Positions 1 to 6,696 of a stretch of 16,003 nucleotides of DNA are shown here, piece by piece (position 1 is the first letter of the stretch; every line of letters starts with the position of its first letter). A model generated the notes under the pieces. That model worked only from the letters and a program-made list of their open reading frames with translations, made no database searches and was not told where the DNA came from. Source of the stretch: an uncultured Acidobacteriota bacterium (GTDB lineage Bacteria > Acidobacteriota > Blastocatellia > Pyrinomonadales > Pyrinomonadaceae); NCBI GenBank assembly GCA_946480545.1, contig CAMLKY010000002.1, positions 1 to 16,003 of the forward strand. Reading direction: 5' to 3'. The translations under genes and the position numbers were made by a program.

Positions 1-156
1 ACCGTCAGGAAAGCGTACGAGGATGTGCTTCGCTGTCTAGCCTCGGTCGAAGACTGGACCGAGGACCAGACGGGAATGGCGATCGGGATGGTCGCACACA
101 CCGCTTACCATCTCGGTGCTATCCGGCAGATCGCAAAAGCCGTGAGGCAAACCTAA
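1..156 (+). CDS. DinB family protein, C-terminal fragment
   Basis: Frame 1 is open from the left edge to TAA at 154-156 and gives 51 residues. The end reads HTAYHLGAIRQI, which matches the last helix of DinB/YfiT-like four-helix-bundle proteins, where a late His is the third ligand of the metal triad (H-x3-H after the first His). These proteins are putative metal-dependent thiol transferases or damage-inducible proteins of mostly unknown substrate. Only the last helix is visible, so the assignment rests on this short motif. The interrupted VOC gene begins 6 bases after its stop, so the two were probably cotranscribed. Confidence 0.6.
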   Translation, partial: TVRKAYEDVLRCLASVEDWTEDQTGMAIGMVAHTAYHLGAIRQIAKAVRQT

Positions 157-162
157 TATCTG

Positions 163-579
163 ATGACAAATCTTTTTCATCTCGCCTTTCCGGTGCACGA
201 CCTCAACGCGGCGCGTGAGTTCTACGGCGGCGTTCTCGAATGTGAAGAAGGTCGAAGCTCGGATATTTGGATCGACTTCAATCTATACGGACATCAGATC
301 GTCACGCACCTCTGACCCGAGTCGGCCGGCGTGAGCTCTACGAACCCGGTCGATGCGGATCACGTCCCTGTACCTCACTTCGGCATCGTGCTTCCAATGG
401 ATGAATGGAGAGCTCTTGCCGATAAGCTCCGTGCGAAGGGCGTCGAGTTTGTGATCGAGCCGAAGATCCGTTTCGAAGGCCAGGTCGGCGAGCAGGCGAC
501 GATGTTCTTCCTGGACCCGAGTGGGAACGCTCTCGAGTTCAAGGGGTTCAACGATTTCTCGCACGTGTTCGCAAAGTAG
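163..579 (+). pseudogene. VOC/glyoxalase-fold protein with an in-frame TGA
   Basis: Reading from ATG at 163 gives a VOC-family start ([20 protein letters not shown]), then TGA at 313-315 (codon 51). The same frame continues without another stop to TAG at 577-579, ending with the typical [15 protein letters not shown]. Both halves are well conserved and sit in one frame, so this is one 138-codon gene broken by a single nonsense codon rather than two genes. The family comprises small vicinal-oxygen-chelate metalloproteins (glyoxalase or dioxygenase-like); the substrate is unknown. A GTG at 331 could give an 82-residue C-terminal product, but I see no convincing ribosome site before it. Possible explanations are a recent nonsense mutation, a sequencing error or readthrough. 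TGA is the normal stop for several intact neighbours, so global recoding is excluded. Confidence 0.75.
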
Positions 580-590
580 CCGTACCGGGT

Positions 591-1526
591 ATGATCCGAC
601 TGTTAATAATTCTTCTGCTGCTACTCAGCACACAACTTTACGCGCAACATCGGACCGTCGCCGTCACGATCGACGATCTTCCAGTTGTTTCGACGCGGCG
701 CGATATTGCGAATCGAACCGAGATCACCCGGAAGCTTCTCAAGCATATCCGGAAGGCGAAGGTTCCGGCCATCGGTTTCGTTAACGAGAACAAGCTCTAT
801 AACGCCGGCGTACGCGATGAAGCTCAGATCGGTCTGCTGCGAATGTGGGTTGACTCGGGTCTCGAGCTAGGAAACCACACATTTTCACATCGCAGCCTCA
901 ATACGATCCCGCTAAGCGAGTACCAGTCAGACGTGCTCAAAGGCGAAACGATCACACGCGAGCTGCTCGCTCGAAAGCGCAGAAGCTTGCGCTATTTCCG
1001 CCATCCGTTTCTTCAGACAGGTCGATCGCTTGAGATAAAGGCTCAGTTCGATACGTTCCTTCAACGGCACGGATACACCGTCGCACCGATCTCGTTTGAT
1101 AACGCCGACTACATCTTCTCTCGAGCGTACGACAACGCATTCGACAAGAAAGACGCGGCGCTGATGAAGCAGGTCGGCGAAGCGTATGTCCCGTACATGG
1201 AAAAGAAGCTTGAGTATTGGGAACGGCAGTCGACGAAGCTTTTCGGACGAGAGATCAGCCAGACGCTTCTGATCCACGCAAACTTTATCAACTCGGATTA
1301 TTTCGATGATCTCGCGGCGATGTTCAGGCGGCGGGGATATAAGTTTGTAACGCTCGAAGAAGCGCTGCGCGACGAAGCGTATCAACTCCCGGATACGTAC
1401 GTCGGTCCGGCCGGGATCTCCTGGCTCCATCGCTGGGCGAGAGACAAGGGTCGCGAATTCATCGTCCCCGACGAACCAAAAGTTCCGGACTTCGTCCTCA
1501 AGGCGTCGGGTTTCGAGTCAGAGTGA
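591..1526 (+). CDS. Secreted polysaccharide deacetylase (NodB-like) family protein
   Basis: The protein has 311 residues. It has an N-terminal signal peptide: a hydrophobic run at residues 4-13 and a likely cleavage after YAQ near residue 19, so it is exported. The NodB fold follows. Motif 1 is TIDDL with D28 and D29, motif 2 is HTFSH with metal ligands H96 and H100, motif 3 is RHPF at 137-140, and the late LLIH motif has H229. NodB-family enzymes remove N-acetyl groups from polysaccharides such as peptidoglycan or chitin; the substrate cannot be told here. The subgroup with TIDDLPV and a long insertion before the last His motif is common in Acidobacteria and Bacteroidetes (from memory). It starts 11 bases after the VOC gene and is convergent with the dehydrogenase gene, whose stop lies 11 bases further on. 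Confidence 0.85.
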   Translation: MIRLLIILLLLLSTQLYAQHRTVAVTIDDLPVVSTRRDIANRTEITRKLLKHIRKAKVPAIGFVNENKLYNAGVRDEAQIGLLRMWVDSGLELGNHTFSHRSLNTIPLSEYQSDVLKGETITRELLARKRRSLRYFRHPFLQTGRSLEIKAQFDTFLQRHGYTVAPISFDNADYIFSRAYDNAFDKKDAALMKQVGEAYVPYMEKKLEYWERQSTKLFGREISQTLLIHANFINSDYFDDLAAMFRRRGYKFVTLEEALRDEAYQLPDTYVGPAGISWLHRWARDKGREFIVPDEPKVPDFVLKASGFESE

Positions 1527-1537
1527 GCAGCGAGGCC

Positions 1538-3115
1538 TCAGCCCTTTAATAACTCGCCATCCACGATCCGCCAGAGATTCAGCGGATTGCTCTCTTTCAA
1601 TTCGTCAGGCAAGGCCGCGTCGGGAAAATTCTGAAAACAGACAAGTCGAGCGAACCGGGTGATCGCGCGAGTTCCAACCGCTGTAGAGCGGGAATCGGAA
1701 GTTGCCGGATAAGGCCCGCCATGGACCATCGACGGACAGACTTCGACACCGGTTGAGAAGCCGTTGAATATTAAACGTCCGACCTTTGTTTCGAGAATAT
1801 CGATCAGCTCAGAGTATTCCGCGAGATCTTCCGGCGTGCCGTGCACCGAAGCAGTAAGTTGACCCTCGAGCGACCGAGCGATCGCGAGCAGGTCTTCCTT
1901 CGACTGCGATCTTATAAGCAAGGTTGTCGGGCCGAAAATTTCTTCATTCAGATCCGGCGTTTGAAGGAAGTCGACGGCTGTAGTCTCAAATACTGACGGA
2001 GCGACAGCAAAGCCCGGCAGATCCGTTTCTTCCTTCTCAAAAAAATCTGCTACCTCGCTTTCACGCTTAGAGCTCGATTCGCTATACGCCTTCTGGATCC
2101 CTGCGGTCAACAGGGGCGACGACGGCGTCTTCGAGATCTGAGATTTGAAATTTGAGATAAAGCCCGGACTTGCTTCCGAGTCGGGCACGAATACGAGTCC
2201 AGGCTTGGTGCAGAACTGTCCGGCTCCGCCCGTAACCGATGCATGCAGACCGGTGACCAGGCCTTCACCGCGCTCGGTGATCGCGCCGGGGAGAAAGAAT
2301 GTTGGATTGACCGAGCTCATCTCCGTGTAGACAGGTATCGGCTCAGGCCGCGCTGCCGCGATATCCATCAGGGCGCGCCCACCCCGCCGCGATCCGGTAA
2401 AGCCAACTCCTTTGACCGCCGGGTGCTTCACCAGGGCCTGACCGATCTCATAACCTTTCGCGAAAATCAGGCTAAAGACGCCCTCGGGCATTCCGGTCGA
2501 TCTTGCAGCTTCTACAAGGGCCGATCCGACGAGCTCGGCCGTTCCCGGGTGGGCAGTATGTCCGATCACGATCACCGGACACCCGGCCGCAAGAGCAGAG
2601 GCTGTGTCACCGCCGGCAACGGAGTATGCGAGAGGGAAGTTGCTCGCACAAAACACGGCTACAGGCCCGATAGGGCGCAGCATCGAACGTACGTCGGGTT
2701 TGGGAAGCGGCTGCCGGTCGGGAATAGCATGATCGACACGGGCATCCACCCACGAGCCTTCATCCAGAAGATCGGCGAACATTCGCAACTGCCCGCAGGT
2801 TCGCGCCCGCTCGCCGGCGAACCGCTGTGTTGGCAGAGCTGTTTCAAGCGATGCCCGTTCGAGAAGAGCGTCACCCAGTCCCTCGATGCTATCGGCGATC
2901 GCGCGTAAGAAGCCAGCACGTGTCCTGCCTGAAGTGTTGCTGTAAGGAATCCGTGCGGCGTCGGCCATTGACGCCGCACGATCGAGCTCTGCCTCGGTCA
3001 CCGAATGAAAATCCGGTGCGACCGGCTCGCCATTGCTTGGGTCAAATGCTGTGAATGTGTTTCCTGTTAATGATCCCCGATCAAACCCAATGATCGACCT
3101 GCCTGTTAGTTCCAT
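1538..3115 (-). CDS. Alpha-ketoglutarate-semialdehyde dehydrogenase (aldehyde dehydrogenase family)
   Basis: The protein has 525 residues, the usual length for the NADP-type KGSADH branch of aldehyde dehydrogenases. Seen in the sequence: oxyanion N159 in CASNFPLAYSVAGGD, general base E265 in VYTEMSSVNPTFF, catalytic C302 in GGAGQFCTKPG, and EEIFGP at 391-396. It would oxidise 2,5-dioxopentanoate to 2-oxoglutarate, the last step of 4-hydroxyproline catabolism, matching its place as last gene of the operon. Oddities: I184 stands where the family has the coenzyme-binding Lys (usual context VVKxHxAHPGT, here VIVIGHTAHPGT), and residues 320-330 are encoded by a low-complexity repeat-like stretch. 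An 81-base spacer (3116-3196) separates it from the deaminase gene; I see no clear promoter or terminator there and only a weak ribosome site before the ATG. The general family is certain; the substrate is inferred from branch and neighbours. Confidence 0.9.
   Translation of the reverse strand: MELTGRSIIGFDRGSLTGNTFTAFDPSNGEPVAPDFHSVTEAELDRAASMADAARIPYSNTSGRTRAGFLRAIADSIEGLGDALLERASLETALPTQRFAGERARTCGQLRMFADLLDEGSWVDARVDHAIPDRQPLPKPDVRSMLRPIGPVAVFCASNFPLAYSVAGGDTASALAAGCPVIVIGHTAHPGTAELVGSALVEAARSTGMPEGVFSLIFAKGYEIGQALVKHPAVKGVGFTGSRRGGRALMDIAAARPEPIPVYTEMSSVNPTFFLPGAITERGEGLVTGLHASVTGGAGQFCTKPGLVFVPDSEASPGFISNFKSQISKTPSSPLLTAGIQKAYSESSSKRESEVADFFEKEETDLPGFAVAPSVFETTAVDFLQTPDLNEEIFGPTTLLIRSQSKEDLLAIARSLEGQLTASVHGTPEDLAEYSELIDILETKVGRLIFNGFSTGVEVCPSMVHGGPYPATSDSRSTAVGTRAITRFARLVCFQNFPDAALPDELKESNPLNLWRIVDGELLKG
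2133..2158. repeat. Low-complexity GAGAT/TTTGA repeat-like segment inside the dehydrogenase gene
   Basis: This 26-base stretch is built from GAGAT and TTTGA/TTTGAAA units and is clearly AT-richer than its flanks. In the minus-strand reading frame it encodes the core SNFKSQISK of residues 321-329. Peptides of the type FKSQISN/FKFQIS, from related ATTTGAGATTTGAAA-type DNA, occur repeatedly in several bacterial genomes (my recollection, not checked). Length compared with relatives looks conserved, so it appears to replace ordinary sequence rather than add to it. Confidence 0.45.
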
Positions 3116-3196
3116 AGATCAAATACCAAATTCTTTTTGGCGGCCGCGAGGAGACGGGTCGCAAGAATGTCTGCTCGCAAAACCGCAAAGGGATCC

Positions 3197-4117
3197 TTAG
3201 CTCGCGGGAACCGACCTCGAGGCTCCCGGCCTGTTCGCAAGAGCTTCGTCGATGATCTTTATCGTCTCGGCAAGCTCCTCGCCGATAAGCTCGAGTCGCG
3301 GAGGCCGTACTCGCGCGCTGCCCCAGCCTATCTTCTCCTGAACGAGCTTGATGAGCTGGACAAACTTCGGCACCGTGTCGAGCCGCAGCAGCGGCAAGAA
3401 CCATTCGTAAAGCTCGCGTGCTTTCTCACGTTCCCCATTGATCGCGTAGTTGAAGAGATCGACCGATTCTTTCGGGAAAGCGCTTACGAGCCCGGCGATC
3501 CATCCAACGGCCCCGGCGTCAATGCCTTCAACGATCGCGTCATCGACGCCTACAAATATCTTCAATCGATCTCCGGTCAGGGCTCGGATAGCCGTGACTC
3601 TCCGGACATCGGTGCTCGACTCTTTTACCGCGTGCAGGTTCGGGATCTCGCTAGCGAACTCAGCAATGTGCTCCGGTAAAAAGTCAGTGCCATACGCGAT
3701 AGGATTGTTGTAAAGCATGCAAGAAAGATCCGTCGCCCGGCAGACGGCTGCGACATGCTCTTTCATCTCGCGGACATCACCGCGATAGACATAGGGCGGC
3801 AACACCATCAAGCCCCGGCAACCGGCGTCGCGTGCGCTTTGAGCTTGAGCCACGGCGTCCGACGTTGTCATCGAAGCGATCGCCGCAATGATGGGCACCC
3901 GCTCACCGACGGCCGATACACACGTCTTCCACAATGCTGTTTTCTCGTCGGGCGTAAGCGTGCCGCCTTCGCCGAGACTTCCGTTCGTCACGATCCCCGT
4001 ACATCCGTTATCGATCAGCCAACGTACGTGCTTTGCCGTAAACTCGTGATCGATCCGAAGATCTTCATCGAAACAAGTCGTGATCGCGGGCATGACGCCC
4101 ACCCAATTCATCGTCAT
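3197..4117 (-). CDS. lhpC: DapA-fold enzyme, likely pyrroline-4-hydroxy-2-carboxylate deaminase
   Basis: With the start at ATG 4117 the protein has 306 residues. That start is supported by a GGAG site at 4123-4126 and by a 4-base ATGA overlap with the stop of the upstream oxidoreductase; a longer reading from 4171 would run into that gene. It belongs to the class I aldolase/dihydrodipicolinate synthase superfamily: the GSLGEG loop at 46-51, catalytic Tyr136 in LYNNP and Schiff-base Lys165 in HAVKESS. The branch with GxLGEG(G/N)xLTPxEK in place of the GTTGE of true DapA contains deaminases that convert delta1-pyrroline-4-hydroxy-2-carboxylate to 2-oxoglutarate semialdehyde plus ammonia. The downstream semialdehyde dehydrogenase and upstream epimerase and oxidase fit this well. 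A sugar-acid aldolase or dehydratase of the same superfamily is the alternative, less likely in this context. Confidence 0.85.
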   Translation of the reverse strand: MTMNWVGVMPAITTCFDEDLRIDHEFTAKHVRWLIDNGCTGIVTNGSLGEGGTLTPDEKTALWKTCVSAVGERVPIIAAIASMTTSDAVAQAQSARDAGCRGLMVLPPYVYRGDVREMKEHVAAVCRATDLSCMLYNNPIAYGTDFLPEHIAEFASEIPNLHAVKESSTDVRRVTAIRALTGDRLKIFVGVDDAIVEGIDAGAVGWIAGLVSAFPKESVDLFNYAINGEREKARELYEWFLPLLRLDTVPKFVQLIKLVQEKIGWGSARVRPPRLELIGEELAETIKIIDEALANRPGASRSVPAS

Positions 4118-5355
4118 AGGTTCTCCATTCTTACAGGAAATATCGGTGGCCGCACGGACCGGTCTTTCCAACCGAACAAGAAATCAACCGCCGCCCCGCA
4201 AACGCGTCCCTGGCACGAGCCCATTCCGCAGCGTGTCTGCAATTTCGCAGTTCGAAGATCCGTGTATCCCGTCAGTATTCCAAATTGTACATCTTCGCAG
4301 CGACAGACGATCGTCGAGTCCGATGGCAGCCCCCTTAACTCGTCGCGTAACTCGAAGGTGCGATCCAGCGCCGCCGCGAATCTCGAAGTCCTATCCCGGT
4401 CGGAGTAGAGAGACCGTGCCTTCTCCATCTGACCCGACGCCGCGAAGCCGGCGATGCTGCCTTCGACAAGCGCCGCGTCGACGCCTCCGATACCAGTCGG
4501 TTCACCGGCGCAGTAGATCCCGCTCATCGAAGTTTGCTGCTGTTCGTCGACGCGGACAAATCCGCGCTCGATATGGCATCCCAACAACTGAGCCAATTCG
4601 ATATTCGGTACAAGATGAAATCCACACGCAAGCATGTCGCAATCAAGCTCGGTAGTTTTATCGAGTCGCTCGATAGTGACCGACTCTACTTTCGATTCAC
4701 CGTGCGCAGCGGTTACCCAGCAGTTCTTGTAATACGGAATTCCTCGAAGCTTGCTGCGGAGCGAGATCCCCTGCACCAATTTCGAGGGCTTTCGCCACAG
4801 CCCGAGAGCGAATCTGTCCAGCTTCCGATTAGAGGTCTGTTCACATATCGCGAGAACCTGACCGCCCTTTGTTCTGAGATACTCGGCGACAACAAGCAGC
4901 AACGGGCCTGTGCCGGCGACGACTATGCGACGGCCCCTGATGTCGAGCCCACCTTTTACCAAAGCCTGTAAGCCCGCGGCCCCGAAAACATTCGGCAACG
5001 TCCATCCCGGAAACGGTAGAAACAATTCGCGGGCACCCGTCGCGAGAATGAGTTTCCGGTAGTTGATCGAGATCGATCCGGTCCGCGTTTCGGCGAGCAG
5101 CGCATCGTGGTCAGATGCGAAGACGGACGCCCCATTGATGATCGTTATCCTCTGTCGGTCGAGTGCCCGGATAAGATCGAGAGCCGCGCGGGATCTTGTC
5201 TTTCCTAGCTCGGCACGCCATATCTGACCGCCAAGCTGCGGATTCTCATCGATCACGGTGACGCCAATGCCGTCGCATGCTGACGCGGCGACGGCTGCCG
5301 ACATACCCGCGGGTCCCCCGCCGACTATCAGAATGTCTGTCGCGAGTTTATCCAC
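4114..5355 (-). CDS. FAD/NAD(P)-binding oxidoreductase with C-terminal BFD-like [2Fe-2S] domain (hydroxyproline dehydrogenase subunit)
   Basis: I place the start at GTG 5355, giving 413 residues. It has a GGAGG site at 5365-5369 and overlaps the end of the [2Fe-2S] gene by 8 bases; an upstream ATG at 5415 would add 20 residues that do not look like the family. The first dinucleotide-binding motif is GGGPAG at 12-17, directly after the start. A second Rossmann motif, AGTGPLL, lies at about 147-153. The C-terminal Fe-S domain has C351 and C353 (CRCE) and C376, C381 and C386. This is the architecture of HcnB/opine-oxidase A-type subunits and of the LhpF-like subunit of the multi-subunit D-hydroxyproline dehydrogenase. 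It most likely carries electrons between the catalytic FAD subunit, the small Fe-S protein and the respiratory chain. The subunit role is inferred from context. Confidence 0.85.
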   Translation of the reverse strand: MDKLATDILIVGGGPAGMSAAVAASACDGIGVTVIDENPQLGGQIWRAELGKTRSRAALDLIRALDRQRITIINGASVFASDHDALLAETRTGSISINYRKLILATGARELFLPFPGWTLPNVFGAAGLQALVKGGLDIRGRRIVVAGTGPLLLVVAEYLRTKGGQVLAICEQTSNRKLDRFALGLWRKPSKLVQGISLRSKLRGIPYYKNCWVTAAHGESKVESVTIERLDKTTELDCDMLACGFHLVPNIELAQLLGCHIERGFVRVDEQQQTSMSGIYCAGEPTGIGGVDAALVEGSIAGFAASGQMEKARSLYSDRDRTSRFAAALDRTFELRDELRGLPSDSTIVCRCEDVQFGILTGYTDLRTAKLQTRCGMGSCQGRVCGAAVDFLFGWKDRSVRPPIFPVRMENL

Positions 5356-5587
5356 CGGTGAAGACCTCCATTCCTTCCGCAACTTGAACAACGCAACTGC
5401 GCACGTGCGGGACACCGTCGACCGTCACCCTGCATTCGAAACAGATACCCATACCGCAAAGCGGGCCACGCGGCTGTCGCGAAACCGATGTGCGGAAGGC
5501 ATCGATGTTCGCACGCGACACCGCGGCGGCGACCGTAGTGCCGTCCTCCACGACAACCGGGATTTTATCGACTGTTAATGTGATCAA
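5348..5587 (-). CDS. Small (2Fe-2S)-binding protein, hydroxyproline dehydrogenase subunit
   Basis: The protein has 79 residues and a ferredoxin-type [2Fe-2S] fold. The cluster ligands C44, C49 and C52 lie in PLCGMGICFECRV, with C65 in VRSCVV. The start is TTG at 5587, overlapping the upstream TGA by three bases (TTGA), with a GGTGAT possible ribosome site about 10 bases before it. It resembles HcnA, the N-terminal domain of sarcosine oxidase alpha and the small LhpE-like subunit of D-hydroxyproline dehydrogenase. Its position between the two FAD subunits, with overlaps on both sides, indicates a stoichiometric complex. The rare TTG start in a coupled position may moderate its translation. Confidence 0.85.
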   Translation of the reverse strand: MITLTVDKIPVVVEDGTTVAAAVSRANIDAFRTSVSRQPRGPLCGMGICFECRVTVDGVPHVRSCVVQVAEGMEVFTGG

Positions 5588-6696
5588 TGTTCGGTAATCA
5601 CCCGCGATGGCGAGTATGGCTCGATCGGGATAGCAGGCCTCGTCCCAAGGATCATCGAGGTCAGCAGCTCGGCGGTACCGAGCGATGTCGTTATACCCAG
5701 ACCTTCATGTCCCGCCGCCGCGAACGCCTTCTTATAACCCGGGATCCTTCCGATGTAGGGAAGATTGTCCGGCGTCGCTGGACGAAATCCGGTCCAGATG
5801 CGAACCGTCGAAAGCCGCCGAAGTGCGGGCATGTATTCGAACGCGCGGGCCGTCATCCGTCGCAAGATCGCCTGGTCGATGCCGGTATCGTCGGCACCGA
5901 ACTGTCGCGACGATCCGAGCAGGATCTGCCCGGTGCTCCTCGGCTGAACATTGAATGCGACGGAATCGGCATCGGTACCGTGGGCTGATTTTAGATAGCC
6001 GAGTTCGATAAGCTGATGTCGCACGAATCCGGGATAGCGTTCGGTGATCGCGAGGTGGCCCTTTCGCTTTACGATCTTTAGCTCCGGGTTGAGCCGATCG
6101 GCTTCTGCACCGGCCGCGTTAACAACGATGCCCGCTTCGATCGTCTCTCCATTACCAAGTGTCACGCCCTGGTCATTGATCGACGCTACGCGAGCTAGTT
6201 GCCGCAAGGTAGCTCCGTAGCGAACCGACCGCTCGAGCAGAAATCTCGTCGCACAAAGCTGGTAAACGACGCTGTCGTCCTTTACAAGGAGCCCGCCGGC
6301 AAGCCCGTGATGCAGGTTCGGCTCCAGCTCGCGCAGGGCCTTTTGGTCGAGGATCGCCGCAGTTGCGCCGTGCGACTCGTAGACTTTGCACTTTCCACGG
6401 ACCGCTTCCATTTCTTCTTCATCTGCAGCGATCCAGATCGTTCCGCAATGCTCATACTCGGCTTCCGGCGGGAGCTCGGTCGCAAGCAGGTTCCACAGTC
6501 GCTGCGAATATCCTGTCAATGCGAGCTGAGCCTCACTGTCGTCCATCAGCACGATGTGTCCCATGCCTGCCGCCGTGGTTCCACCAGCGATGCCATGCGA
6601 ATCCAATATGAGGACGCGGAGTCCGGACGCCGAAAGGCTTGCGGCACAAGCGGCCCCGACGATCCCGGCCCCGATGATCGCGACGTCATAACTCAT
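5584..6696 (-). CDS. DAO-family FAD oxidoreductase, likely catalytic D-hydroxyproline dehydrogenase subunit
   Basis: The start at ATG 6696 gives 370 residues and a 4-base ATGA overlap with the epimerase stop; a 75-residue longer reading from 6921 is only the epimerase gene in another frame. MSYDVAIIGAGIVGAAC is the canonical DAO N-terminus, with GAGIVG at residues 9-14. The C-terminal part has GFRPATPDNLPYIG and AAGHEGLGI, the FAD and substrate-side motifs of glycine oxidase/sarcosine oxidase/LhpB-type enzymes. In this operon it would oxidise cis-4-hydroxy-D-proline to delta1-pyrroline-4-hydroxy-2-carboxylate and pass electrons to the Fe-S and FAD/NAD subunits encoded next. Another D-amino acid or proline as substrate cannot be excluded. 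Confidence 0.88.
   Translation of the reverse strand: MSYDVAIIGAGIVGAACAASLSASGLRVLILDSHGIAGGTTAAGMGHIVLMDDSEAQLALTGYSQRLWNLLATELPPEAEYEHCGTIWIAADEEEMEAVRGKCKVYESHGATAAILDQKALRELEPNLHHGLAGGLLVKDDSVVYQLCATRFLLERSVRYGATLRQLARVASINDQGVTLGNGETIEAGIVVNAAGAEADRLNPELKIVKRKGHLAITERYPGFVRHQLIELGYLKSAHGTDADSVAFNVQPRSTGQILLGSSRQFGADDTGIDQAILRRMTARAFEYMPALRRLSTVRIWTGFRPATPDNLPYIGRIPGYKKAFAAAGHEGLGITTSLGTAELLTSMILGTRPAIPIEPYSPSRVITEH

Noticed and set aside
313..350. TGA in the VOC gene as a selenocysteine codon
   Set aside because: The DNA after the TGA can form only loose GC pairing and shows no convincing bacterial SECIS hairpin; VOC relatives have no Cys expected at this position that I know of, and no selenocysteine genes are visible.
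1524..1545. Palindrome GAGGCCTC between the convergent deacetylase and dehydrogenase genes as a terminator
   Set aside because: It is an 8-base palindrome without a loop or a following T-run and overlaps the dehydrogenase stop region.
5356..5415. 20-residue extension of the second FAD oxidoreductase
   Set aside because: It overlaps the Fe-S gene, and the GTG at 5355 has a GGAGG site and sits just before the FAD-binding motif.
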